41,459 nt of DNA from Clostridia bacterium UC5.1-2E3 (GTDB lineage: Bacteria > Bacillota > Clostridia > Lachnospirales > Lachnospiraceae), in contig BBZO01000031.1 in NCBI GenBank assembly GCA_001304875.1, positions 1 through 41,459 on the forward strand. The letters run 5' to 3'. Of the stretch, positions 7,702-16,335 are shown piece by piece. The notes under the pieces were generated by a model. It was given only the letters and a program-made list of their open reading frames with translations, searched no databases and was not told the DNA's origin. Each line of letters starts with the position of its first letter. The stretch's first letter is position 1. The position numbers were made by a program, and so were the translations under genes.

Positions 7702-8879
7702 ATGAAAAAAATCTCAACCAGAAAGAAGGCTTTCCTCGGGCTTCTGGCCGCGGCGGGTCTCATGGCGGCCACGCCGTTCTCCGCCTATGCGGATTCGGGG
7801 CTGGATATGAGCACCGAGTATCCGGGCATCTCCGTGAAGGCCGGCGAGGTGCTGGACGTGGACCTGGACATCTCCAACCGGACAGGCGACTCCATGGATG
7901 TGAGTCTCTCCGAGAGCTCCCTGCCGGAGGGCTTTGAGGGCTATTTCAGCGGAAATGGAAACAGGATCAGCCGAGTGCACGTGGCTCCCAACGCCATGAG
8001 CGCCGGCGTGGTCTACCGACTGACCATCCCCGACGACGCTGCCGAGGGAACCTATGAGATCCGGCTGGCGGCCGCCTCCGACAACGGGCTCTCCGACGTA
8101 ATGACCATGGAACTGAACATCACGGAGCAGGAGTACGGACAGAGCAGCTTCACCTGCGAGTATCCGCAGCAGGAGGGAACCTCCGGAACCACCTTTAACT
8201 TTAACACCACTCTGATCAACAACGGCGCAGACACCCAGTCCTACAGCCTCTCCGCCGAGGCTCCGGCCGGATGGCAGGTTTCCTTCAAGCCTCCGGTTCC
8301 AGCACGCAGGTGGCAAGCCTTGACGTGGACGCATCTGTCAGCCAGGGCATGACCGTGTCCGTGGTTCCCCCGGCAAATGTGGAGGCAGGGGAATACTCCA
8401 TCCCGGTGAGCGCCATTTCCGCCAAAGAAAATCTCAAGATGGATCTCCAGGTACATATCACCGGAACCTATAACCTGGCACTCTCCACCCCCTCCGGCCT
8501 CTTAAGTCTGGACGCGAAGGCAAATAAGGCCTCCGACGTTACCTTAAGCGTAACCAACAACAGCAACGTGACGCTGTCTAACATCAACTTAAACTCCGCC
8601 GCTCCCACCGGCTGGGTCGTGGAATTTGACACCTCCGCCATCGAAACCCTGGAGCCTGGCGCGACCGCCGAGGTGGTGGCCCACATCACCCCCAGCGACG
8701 ACGCCATGACCGGCGACTATGTAACCTCCATCACCGCCTCCACCGCGGAGACCACCAGCACCGCCGATTTCAGAGTCAGCGTAAAGACCAGCAGTCTCTG
8801 GGGAATCGCGGGCGTGCTCATCATCGTGGCTCTGGCGGCAGGAATCGGCTATGTGTTCCGCAAATACGGCAGACGATAA
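7702..8879 (+). CDS. Secreted, membrane-anchored NEW3-domain protein, one frameshift
   Basis: About 392 residues. An N-terminal signal peptide (MKKISTRKK then a hydrophobic core, cleavage near FSAYA-DS) is followed by repeated beta-sandwich segments of the NEW3 (alpha-galactosidase-associated) type. These show the pattern TLINNGADTQSYSLSAEAPAGWQVSF and TPSGLLSLDAKANKASDVTLSV. A C-terminal membrane anchor (LWGIAGVLIIVALAAGIGYVF) ends in a basic tail. The frame breaks near 8290, where AAGCCTCC would be in frame as AAGCCCTCC. ATG at 7702 follows AAAGGAGA. The two following genes encode an ABC transporter 14 bases downstream, an arrangement suggesting the protein is its extracytoplasmic partner. 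The substrate is unknown. Confidence 0.8.
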
Positions 8880-8893
8880 GGCGGTGAATCTGT

Positions 8894-9831
8894 ATGAACG
8901 ACGCCATTATTAAAATATCGGGTCTCACGAAGCGCTACGGCGAAAAGACGGCAGTAAACAATCTCTATCTGACTGTGGAGCCCGGCGAGGTGTTCGGACT
9001 CCTGGGCCCCAACGGGGCCGGAAAAACCACCACGACGCTGATGCTTCTGGGCCTCACGGAGCCGACAGAGGGCTTCGCCTGGATCGACGGCCTGGACTGC
9101 ACAAAGGACTCTGTGGAAATCAAGAAAACCGTCGGCTACCTGCCCGACAACGCCGGATTCTACGGTGATCTGACCGGCCGGGAGAACCTGCGCTTCACCG
9201 GCATGTTAAACGGCCTTGACAGGGAACTCTGCGAAAAGCGCATCGACGAGTTGATTGGACGGGTAGCTTATCGGAAGCCGCCGACCAGAAAACCTCCACC
9301 TACTCCCGCGGCATGAAGCAGCGCCTGGGCATCGCCGACGTGCTGATGAAGGATCCCAAGGTCATCATCATGGATGAGCCGACCCTGGGTCTGGATCCCC
9401 AGGGAATGGAGGAGCTTCTGGACCTCATCAAAGATTTGTCCGTGAAAGACGGGCGCACCATCATGCTCTCCTCCCACCAGCTTCACCAGGTACAGAAGGT
9501 CTGCGACCGGGTCGGCATTTTCGTCAAGGGAAGCCTCATCGCCTGCGGCCCCATCGAGGTGCTGGGCCGGCAGCTGGAGCAGGAGGGGCACTATGTGACC
9601 GAGGCGGAGACGACGCAGGCCGACGAAGCCCTCTGCGAGATCATCCGCCAGATGGAGACCGTCTCCTCCGTAAGCCTTAAGAAAAACAGGCTGACCGTGG
9701 AATCCTCCGCGGACATCCGGGCCAGCCTCGCCCGCACGCTCATCCAGCACGGCTACGACTGTGTGGGACTTCGCCAGAAAGGAGGGGATCTGGATGAAAT
9801 TTATCGAAAATATTTTGAACAGGCCGATTAA
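8894..9831 (+). CDS. ABC-2 type transporter ATP-binding protein, one frameshift
   Basis: Powers export or membrane-associated transport with the permease that follows. Walker [10 protein letters not shown] (near residues 39-47), Q-loop region [17 protein letters not shown], a signature variant [12 protein letters not shown] in place of LSGGQ (typical of this exporter group), Walker [14 protein letters not shown], and the switch His in SSHQLHQV. The C-terminal regulatory part is about 80 residues. The frame breaks near 9265, where GTAGCTTATC needs one G (GTAGGC). Repaired length is 312 residues. Its 3' end overlaps the permease start at 9794. Confidence 0.92.
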
Positions 9832-10763
9832 CTACGGTCTCAGAGCCTCTACCACAAGGAAATGAGGGATCATATACGAAGCCGCCGGATGATCATTGTG
9901 CTTCTCGTCATCTTCCTGACCAGCTTCGCCAGCCTGTACGGCGCGCTGACAGCCATCGACACCACGTCGGGGAACCACGATTACCTGTACCTTCTGCTGT
10001 TCACCACCAGCGGAAGCTCCATCCCGTCGTTTCTGACCTTCATCGCCCTTTTGGGCCCGTTTGTGGGGCTGAGCCTGGGATTCGACGGCATCATCGGGGA
10101 GAAATCCGAGCGCACCTTATACCGGCTGACCGCCCAGCCCATCTACCGGGATTCCATCATCAACGGGAAATTCCTGGCGGGGGCCTCCATCATCTTTATG
10201 ATGGTATATTCCATGGGCGTGCTGGTGGTGGCCGCCGGTCTCCTCACCACGGGGCTGGCCCCCAGCGGCGAGGAGCTGGCCAGAATCTTTGTGTTCCTCC
10301 TGTTCACGGGCATATACATCTGCTTCTGGCTGGCGCTCAGCCTGTTTTCTCCGTGATCTGCAAGAACGCGGCCACCTCGGCCATGGCAGTCATCGCCATC
10401 TGGCTGTTCCTGTCCCTGTTCATGAGTATGCTGGCGGGCATCATCGCCGACGCCATGTTCCCGGTGACAGACACCTGGGAGGGCGTTTTAAACGCCTCGT
10501 CCAACTACAGCTGCCAGCTGGCCCTCAACCGCATCTCGCCCTACTATCTCTACAGCGAGGCGGCAGCCACCATCATGAATCCCAACATCCGGACCATCAA
10601 TCTGATCTCCATGGAGTCCCTGTCGGGAGCCATCACCGGTTACCTGCCGTTCGGACAGAGCCTGCTCTTAGTCTGGCCGCACCTGGCCGGCATGACGGCG
10701 CTCATGACGGCGGCGTTTGCGGGATCTTATGTGAGCTTTATGAGGCAGGAGATACGAAGCTAA
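9794..10763 (+). CDS. ABC-2 type transporter permease, two frameshifts
   Basis: About 323 residues with roughly six hydrophobic segments (IIVLLVIFLTSFASLYGAL, FLTFIALLGPFVGLSLGF, IIFMMVYSMGVLVVAAGLL, FVFLLFTGIYICFWLALSL, MAVIAIWLFLSLFMSMLAG, LAGMTALMTAAFAGSYVSF). EKSERTLYRLTAQPIYR is the conserved cytoplasmic loop after the second segment. The start is ATG 9794 after GGAGGGG, inside the end of the ATPase gene. Reading from it stops early unless one base is added near 9850 (GAGCC-TCTACC). A second break lies near 10350 (CTG-TTTTC). It forms the membrane half of the exporter. Confidence 0.85.
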
Positions 10764-10810
10764 GAGAACATTTTCATCTGCCGGAGACGGCATTTCCATA
10801 ATGCACATTG

Positions 10811-10857
10811 AAAAAAGGAGGAGCGCACCCGGCTATCAGGTGCGCTCCTCCTTCCAC
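10811..10857. terminator. Strong bidirectional terminator hairpin
   Basis: GGAGGAGCGCACC (10817-10829) pairs perfectly with GGTGCGCTCCTCC (10839-10851). AAAAAA on the left gives a T-tail for the minus strand. It separates the exporter genes from the converging acetyltransferase gene, whose last codons lie inside the hairpin. Confidence 0.85.
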
Positions 10858-11319
10858 TCCATCAGAATCTCCGTCTCCCCGTTCTCCCCGTCCGCCTGTC
10901 TGGAAACCTCCAGAAGTCCTTCCCGCCGGTAGAACTCCACCGCGCGACGGTTTTCTCATACACGTGAAGCGAAAACGACGGATGGGCGCGCTTCACCTGC
11001 TCTAAGAGCTGCTTTCCAACGCCACGGGAACGGTACTCCCCGTCCACGAAAATCCCGGCAGATAATCGCCGGCCATGCCGGCAAAGCCAGAATTTCTCTC
11101 TCTCCAGCTCTCACTTCCCCCATTTCTCCGTCCGACTCGCAGACGAAAATCTCCGCCTGCGCGATCTGCTCTCTCACCGCCGGGACATTGTCCTCCCAGT
11201 ACGTTCCCGGGATAAAGCTGTGGGCCTCAAGGTTCCCGTTCAGCCAGATCTCCATCAGGCGATCCAGGCATCGTTCTTCCCTAAGCCCGGCGGGCGTCAA
11301 AACTGAAAACAAAAATCAT
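10836..11319 (-). CDS. GNAT-family N-acetyltransferase, frameshifted
   Basis: About 155 residues after repair. It opens LDRLMEIWLNGNLEAHSFIPGTYWEDN, a common start in small Clostridia GNATs, then EIFVCESDGEMG, the acetyl-CoA loop VDGEYRSRGVGKQLLEQVK (R/Q-x-x-G-x-G/A motif) and LHVYEKN followed by RRAVEFYRREG. It transfers acetyl from acetyl-CoA to an unknown amine. Frame breaks are needed near 11115 and at 10955, where GAAAACC should be GAAAAACC. The start is uncertain. ATG 11319 after GGGAGAA is in another frame, while a TTG at 11312 is in frame without a good ribosome binding site. Confidence 0.75.
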
Positions 11320-11330
11320 ACAATTCTCCC

Positions 11331-11361
11331 TTGACTGTATAGTAACTATATCCTTTATAAT
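11331..11361 (+). promoter_or_regulatory. Promoter region with a 13-bp palindrome upstream of the YitT-family gene
   Basis: TTGACT (11331-11336) and TATAAT (11356-11361) are separated by 19 bp, a little long. TATAGTAACTATA (11338-11350) is a perfect palindrome around a central A and lies between the two boxes, an ideal repressor or activator site (a long spacer with a central palindrome recalls MerR-type promoters). No adjacent regulator gene identifies the factor. Confidence 0.55.
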
Positions 11362-11407
11362 AAAACACAAAACACGAAATGAAACATCCCAAGGAGGCAA
11401 TCAAAAA

Positions 11408-12138
11408 TTGAAATCCCATATGGCTGCACTGCAGAGCAGACTGACTGCCGGATTCACAACCAGAAAAATCCTGCTCATCCTGCTGGGCGCAATGATCTGT
11501 ACGTTCGGCATTCACAATATTCACCAGCGCACCCACATTACAGAGGGCGGAATGATCGGACTGATGCTGCTGGTTGAGCGCTGGCTGAACATTTCGCCCG
11601 CCTACATCACTCCCGTCCTCGATATTTCCTGCTACCTGCTCGCCTGTAAGTTCCTGGGCGGAAGATTTATCAAAATATCCATCGTCTCAACGGCGTGCGT
11701 CTCGGGATTCTATAAATCTGGGAGCTCTTTCCGCCCATGCTGCCGGATCTGTCCGCCCATCCGCTGACTGCCGCCGTGCTCGGCGGTATGTTTGTCGGCA
11801 TCGGCGTGGGACTCATCGTCCGGCAGGGCGGTTCCAGCGGCGGCGATGACGCCCTGGCGCTGACGATCTCCCACACGCTCCGCTGGCGGCTGTCCCGTGC
11901 CTACCTGTTCACCGACCTCACGGTGCTGATCCTGTCGCTCTCCTATATCCCGCTCCGGCGCATTGTCTTTTCGCTGATCACCGTCACCATCTCCTCCTGT
12001 CTGATCGATCTGGTGAAGGACTATAAAGGGAACTCCTTAACGCTGTCCGGTAGCCGGGCGCACCGCCCTCACTCTTCTCCGTCCTCCGCAAAGATATCCG
12101 TCTCCTCCGGCAGGCGGCTGGGCCGCCCGCTGGGATAG
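11408..12138 (+). CDS. YitT-family integral membrane protein, one frameshift
   Basis: A member of the YitT/YczE-type membrane family, function not established. The good ribosome binding site AAGGAGG (11391-11397) points to a TTG start at 11408. Hydrophobic segments: ILLILLGAMICTFGIHNI, GGMIGLMLLVERWL, YITPVLDISCYLLAC, LTAAVLGGMFVGIGVGLIV, AYLFTDLTVLILSLSYI, IVFSLITVTISSCLID. Family-typical motifs are ITEGGMIG and GGSSGGDDALAL. The frame breaks near 11715 (TATAAATCTGG). The open frame runs on to 12138 and overlaps the end of the converging gene. The real end is probably near VKDYKG (about 12030-12050), so the last 30 residues are doubtful. Confidence 0.82.
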
Positions 12139-13143
12139 ATCAGCTTCTCCAGCGCTGCATAGAGCTCCGGCGCATCCCTCATAAACTCATCCTGGTTCTC
12201 CGGGTCGATGAAGGTCTCAAACACCAGACCAAACTGCGCTTCCTCCTTGTCGTCGAAATAGGATGGCAAAGGCGTGTAGGTGCTTACATTCTCGCACTCC
12301 GCGGCCATGGCTGCCACCGGGCTGTCCCCCTCTTGATCGTAGAGACCCAGCCGGTATCCCACATACTCGCCGAAGGCCCTGGTCAGCGCTCCGGGGCTCG
12401 TGAACTTGAGCTTCTTATAATGCGTGTCCAGCTTGTGCCGCACGTAATAGACTCCGTCCTCCGTATCCGGCGCAGAAAAATAGGATTTGTCCGTGTAGTA
12501 CATAAGCTCCCAGCCCTGCTCCACAAAATCCCGGATCCACTCCCGCGGCACATTCTCAAGCGCCTCGGTGACCGCGTCACGGTCGCTCTTTCTGACAGCC
12601 CCGTCCCCCACGCGGACGATGCTGTGCTCACTGTCCTCATTTCCATTCTCGTCGTAATACTTGAGCCCCACGTACTGATTGGCCGCCATCTGCCCGTTTC
12701 TGAAGAAATAATACTGGTGCATCCGGGCCATGGTGTAGCCCCCGTCCGCCATCTTCCCGCTGCTGTTGAACCAGTACCAGGCGCCGTCCTGGTACAGCCA
12801 TCCCGTGTGTCTGCCGTCCCGCTCCAGATAGTAATACCTGCCGTCGTCCTCATCGTAATACCAACCCAGCGCCATGGCGCAGGAGGTCTCCTTGAAGTAG
12901 TAATACTCCCCGTGAATCTTCTTCCATCCGGTCACCGCATAGCCGTTCCGGTCAAAATAGTACCAGCGGTCGTCGATCAGCATCCACTGCTCCTTCGGAC
13001 AGACTCCTCCGTCCATCTCAAACTGCCAGCCGTACTTCGTCTCCACCCAGGAGCCGCCCCCGGCCAGCCTTAGGCGCACAGACCGCCATATATATAAATG
13101 TGAAAACTATCCCCAGCCAAACGGCCGGAATCCACCGTCTCAA
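12069..13143 (-). CDS. Secreted choline-binding-repeat protein with a degenerate lethal-factor-type metalloprotease domain
   Basis: About 357 residues. A signal peptide or anchor (RRWIPAVWLGIVFTFIYMAVCA, TTG start near 13143 after GGGAGAG) is followed by four or five aromatic cell-wall-binding repeats (DRWYYFDRNGYAVTGWKKI, GEYYYFKE, GRYYYLERDGRHTGWL, GAWYWFNSSGKMADG). The C-terminal domain of about 150 residues resembles anthrax-lethal-factor-like metallopeptidases, including the ending EEAQFGLVFETFIDPENQDEF. Where a zinc peptidase of this type would have HEFGHY, this protein reads RAFGEY. Both zinc histidines and the catalytic glutamate are gone, so it is probably a non-catalytic surface protein. 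A frame change near 13075 separates the signal from the body. Confidence 0.75.
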
Positions 13144-13252
13144 TCCGCTCTCTCCCTTCGGGCGCCTTTTCCGGCGCGGTCTACGCTCTATTTTACCGCA
13201 GGCGCCTTTAAATGTATAGGAAAGAATCTTTTCATTTTTCTTAAAATGTTTT

Positions 13253-13258
13253 TATAAT
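13253..13258 (+). promoter_or_regulatory. Possible -10 box for the small membrane protein gene
   Basis: A perfect TATAAT lies 35 bp before the ATG at 13294. The -35 region (TTTCAT, 13230-13235) is weak, so only the -10 is supported. Confidence 0.35.
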
Positions 13259-13293
13259 GGGTGTCAGATTTCAATGAAAACGAGGTATTTTCC

Positions 13294-13505
13294 ATGAAAG
13301 CAAAACGCATCCTCGCGCTCCTGGCGGCGCTTCTTCTCGCCGGACTCTACGGAACCTCCCTGGTCTTCGCATTATCGGGAAGCCCACACACAAACGAACT
13401 TCTGATGGCCTCCCTGTTCGCGTCCATCCTGCTCCCCGTGCTGGCCTACGCTTCGTGGTGGCGTCCAGATTTCTCGGGAATCATGAGGAGGACGATGATA
13501 ATTGA
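13294..13505 (+). CDS. Small membrane protein with acidic C-terminus, one frameshift
   Basis: About 70 residues. Two hydrophobic helices (ILALLAALLLAGLYGTSLVFAL and LLMASLFASILLPVLAYASW) are joined by SGSPHTNE. After a frame change near 13460 the end reads RFLGNHEEDDDN. Short proteins of two helices ending in a run of Asp are common in Lachnospiraceae, with unknown role. ATG 13294 follows GAGG at a spacing of 8. The last 25 bases overlap the end of the converging Panacea gene. Confidence 0.6.
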
Positions 13506-14491
13506 GCGCGGATATATGCGTTCAATCCATCGGCGGAATCTACCCCATACCTCCCGGCAACCTCCTCAAAATACGTCTTGATCGCCGCCTTTGTAATAAT
13601 CTCCCTGGACGCTGAAGGCTCCGTATTTCCGCGCGCCTCCAGCCAGGGCTGTTCCCTGTGCGTAATCCGCTCCAGCGTCTTTCCGCTGTAGAGACCAAAG
13701 GAATCGATCACCAGATCGATGACTTTCTTCTCCGTCTGATCAAGTTCAGCAAATCTCTCCCTGAAAACAGCAAAGCGGTCATCCTCAATGGGATTGTATT
13801 TAAAGTTCTTAAACAGATTGTAAACATTCTCATAAACCGGCCCGTGTACCCAGGCCTGGCAATCCTCCTCGAAAAAAGGTGTTCCCACAAGCACCAGATA
13901 AATCCCCTGGACAAAATAGAGAAGTTTCTGGAGTGCCAGCGGCGTGACCTCCTGCATCTGTGCAAACAGATAAGAAATCGCAACCAGCATCTTATCCGAC
14001 ACGCCGAATGCATCCGTCAGTTCCCTGGCGGCTTTTTTTGCCTTTCTGTAGGCCGTGATTCCCAGTTTATCCGCATTCTTCTCCAGCTGCTCATTCATAT
14101 ATCTGGGCGAGGTCAAAGCCCTCCTTATGATATCCGAATACTCCCTGGACGGAATCTGCCCGTACAGATAGCGGGTAATCGTGATCTCACCGAATCCCAG
14201 TGCATAGGACAGCGGCGCCTTTCCCAGATGATAAATCTCCATAAGTTTCTTTATATCGTCAATGCTGACCAGATTTTCCATCTGACGGTACTGTCTGTCT
14301 ATACTCTGCATGTTGTAATCTGCCAATCCTGGTATATCCATCTCCTCCCCGCATTCCGAACAGAACGCGTGGTACACCTTAAAACTATATTCTTTTCCGC
14401 GAATCAGCTTCTGCACCGTGTCCTCGCGCAGCATATACTCTGTTTCTCTCCTGCATACTGTACAAAAATCTGTATTCTTTCCATCTGCCAT
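13481..14491 (-). CDS. Panacea (SocA-like, DUF4065) antitoxin with N-terminal zinc finger and HTH
   Basis: 336 residues, uninterrupted. Residues 10-47 hold a CxxC...CxxC zinc finger of YgiT/MqsA type (FCTVC at 10-13, FCSECGE at 44-47). About 71-130 is an Xre-like helix-turn-helix (DDIKKLMEIYHLGKAPLSYALGFGEITITRYLYG). About 165-310 is the Panacea domain (TPLALQKLLYFVQGIYLVL, CQAWVHGPVYENVYNLF, ERITHREQPWLEAR). Panacea is a promiscuous antitoxin domain that neutralises unrelated toxins, and the finger plus HTH implies autorepression. Start ATG 14491 after GGGAGGG. The gene expected to encode the toxin upstream is only a 39-codon stub here. Confidence 0.85.
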   Translation of the reverse strand: MADGKNTDFCTVCRRETEYMLREDTVQKLIRGKEYSFKVYHAFCSECGEEMDIPGLADYNMQSIDRQYRQMENLVSIDDIKKLMEIYHLGKAPLSYALGFGEITITRYLYGQIPSREYSDIIRRALTSPRYMNEQLEKNADKLGITAYRKAKKAARELTDAFGVSDKMLVAISYLFAQMQEVTPLALQKLLYFVQGIYLVLVGTPFFEEDCQAWVHGPVYENVYNLFKNFKYNPIEDDRFAVFRERFAELDQTEKKVIDLVIDSFGLYSGKTLERITHREQPWLEARGNTEPSASREIITKAAIKTYFEEVAGRYGVDSADGLNAYIRAQLSSSSS

Positions 14492-14509
14492 CCCGATTCC
14501 CTCCCTTGA

Positions 14510-14629
14510 TTATTTGAATTTATATCTGATTGGAAACTTGCTGTTCATCTCAAACCGGCACCTCCCAGCGCGAATCGCTGCCTTCACTTCCCCCAAATAC
14601 CTCTCAATATCCGGAATCGTAACCTCCAA
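14510..14629 (-). pseudogene. 39-codon stub of a toxin-like gene upstream of the Panacea antitoxin
   Basis: TTG start at 14629, seven bases after GGGAGG, and TAA at 14510-14512, 18 bases before the antitoxin start. The peptide begins MEVTIPDIERYLGEVKAAIRAG, like the N-terminal helix of small RelE/MqsR-like toxins found with zinc-finger antitoxins. After about 28 residues it turns into SKFPIRYKFK and stops. It could be a decayed toxin after an internal deletion or a genuine short protein. Its position and good ribosome binding site favour a former toxin gene. Toxin family is inference. Confidence 0.45.
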
Positions 14630-14653
14630 TCACTAACCTCCCTGTCCCGTTCT

Positions 14654-14682
14654 ATGATAGTGTTTTATTATTTTTCTATCAT
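14654..14682. promoter_or_regulatory. Inverted-repeat operator candidate upstream of the Panacea operon
   Basis: ATGATAG (14654-14660) and CTATCAT (14676-14682) are perfect 7-bp inverted arms separated by 15 bp. On the minus strand TATAAT (14682-14687) overlaps one arm, and TTGACA lies about 20 bp further upstream. The layout suits autorepression by the HTH domain of the antitoxin. Confidence 0.5.
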
Positions 14683-14781
14683 TATATTAACCAGATGATG
14701 GCATTTTGTCAATATCCTATCGCGAATTTTGATGTCATCGCGGAGCGTTTTCTTTCATAGTACATAATTTCCTATGAAAGG

Positions 14782-14813
14782 AAAAAAGCCCCGGCGTCCC
14801 AGACGCCGAAGCC
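14782..14813 (-). terminator. Intrinsic terminator of purA
   Basis: On the minus strand GCTTCGGCGTC, loop TGG, GACGCCGGGGC, then TTTTTTCC. A GC-rich stem of about 11 pairs with a clean T tail lies 22 bases after the purA stop. Confidence 0.9.
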
Positions 14814-14834
14814 TTTCTTCCCCATATCTGTATT

Positions 14835-16111
14835 TTACTTTCTGATGATGATATCGTCTCTTCCCGGTCCGTTGGAAACCATGGTGATCGGCACGCCGAT
14901 CTCCCGCTCGATGGTCTCGATGTAGTTCCGGCAGTTTTCCGGCAGATCCTCGTAGCGCCTGATGCCGCGGATATCGCACTTCCAGCCCGGAAGCTTTTCG
15001 TAGACCGGCTTTGCCTTCTGAAGCTTCACGGTGGTGGGGAAATCCTTCGTCACGGTTCCGTCGATCTTGTAGCCCACGCAGATGGGAAGCTCGTCCAGAT
15101 ATCCCAGCACGTCCAGCACAGTCAGAGCCACCTCCGTGGCGCCCTGGATCCTGCACCCGTAGCGGGTGGCCACCGCATCGAACCAGCCATTCTTCTGGGG
15201 CGTCCCGTGGTCGCGCCGAACTCGCCGCCGTCGCCGCCGCGCCGTCTCAGCTCGTCGGCCTCGTCGCCGAAGATCTCGCTGACAAACGCTCCCGCGCCCA
15301 CGGCGCTGGAGTAAGCCTTGACCACCGTCAGAATGTCCTTGATCTCATAGGGCGGAATCCCCGCGCCGATGGCCCCGTAGGCCGCCAGCGTGGACGAGGA
15401 CGTAACCATCGGATAAATGCCGTGATCCGTGTCCTTGAGGGAGCCCAGCTGGCCCTCCAGAAGAATATTTTTCCCATCCTTGATCGCCTGGTACAGGTAG
15501 GCGGAGACGTCGCAGACGTAGGGCTCCACCATGTCGCGGTACTCAAGCATGGTCTTATACAGCTCCTCGGCATCCAGAAGCGGCTTGTGATAGAGGTGCT
15601 CCAGAAGCACATTTTTCGTCTCGCAGACGCGGATCAGCTTTTCTTTTAAAGAAACCTCGTCAAACAGCTCGCTGACTTGGAACCCGATCTTTGCATATTT
15701 ATCTGAATAGAACGGAGCGATGCCGGACTTGGTGGAGCCAAACGACTTCCCGCCCAGTCTCTCCTCCTCGTAAGCGTCAAACAGAATGTGGTACGGCATC
15801 AGGATCTGTGCCCGGTCGGAAACCAGGATCTTCGGCTTCGGCACGCCCCTCTTCACCAGCTCGTCAATCTCGTTGACCAGGTAGGGGATATTTAACGCCA
15901 CACCATTTCCGATGACGCTGGTGGTATGCCCGTAAAATACGCCCGACGGCAGCAGGTGAAGGGCAAATTTGCCGTAATTGTTGATTATCGTATGTCCTGC
16001 ATTGCTTCCGCCCTGGAACCGGATGATGATGTCCGACTCCTTTGCCAGCATGTCCGTGATCTTTCCTTTTCCCTCGTCGCCCCAGTTGGCGCCCACGATC
16101 GCTCTTACCAT
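14835..16111 (-). CDS. purA: Adenylosuccinate synthetase, one frameshift
   Basis: Joins IMP and aspartate using GTP to give adenylosuccinate, the first committed step to AMP. It begins MVRAIVGANWGDEGKGKITDML, with the GTP-binding P-loop GDEGKGK and its catalytic Asp. GGSNAGHTI holds the catalytic His, and the IMP-site KSFGSTKSGIAPFYSDK follows. I chose ATG 16111, with GGAGG eleven bases upstream, over an in-frame TTG at 16135. The frame changes near 15195, where ATGGCTGG would be ATGGGCTGG (G-W-F-D). Repaired length is 425 residues, exactly typical. purA stands alone here, about 3.9 kb from purC-purB. Confidence 0.96.
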
Positions 16112-16271
16112 CTTTTTGTGGTCCTCCTCGTGCAAATGAACTAACGCCCCGGGGATGCTGCCGCGGGGCGCAGACTGTTTTTTCTACGAAATAAGGATAC
16201 TACGATTGTTCGCAGAAGTAAAGTCAATATTTTAAAATAATTTGCCCCAAATTCCAGCACATTACACAGTC

Positions 16272-16315
16272 CGACAAAGTTTGTCGTGACAAAAGGGGGA
16301 ATTTTGCGGTATACT
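16272..16315 (+). promoter_or_regulatory. 15-bp palindrome overlapping the carbonic anhydrase promoter
   Basis: CGACAAAGTTTGTCG (16272-16286) is a perfect palindrome around one G. Its last base is the first base of a -35 box GTGACA (16286-16291), followed after 18 bp by TATACT (16310-16315). It also lies upstream of divergent purA. It looks like an operator; the regulator is unknown. Confidence 0.5.
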
Positions 16316-16335
16316 ACTCCAAAAGGAGGCAATCT

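Noticed and set aside
12333..13073. Long plus-strand open frame (246 codons) opposite the choline-binding protein
   Set aside because: It is the complement of the Tyr/Gly/Asp-rich repeats, has no ribosome binding site, and the minus-strand reading has clear domains.
13658..14509. 283-codon plus-strand open frame opposite the Panacea gene
   Set aside because: The minus strand has unambiguous zinc finger, HTH and Panacea motifs; the plus-strand frame lacks any.
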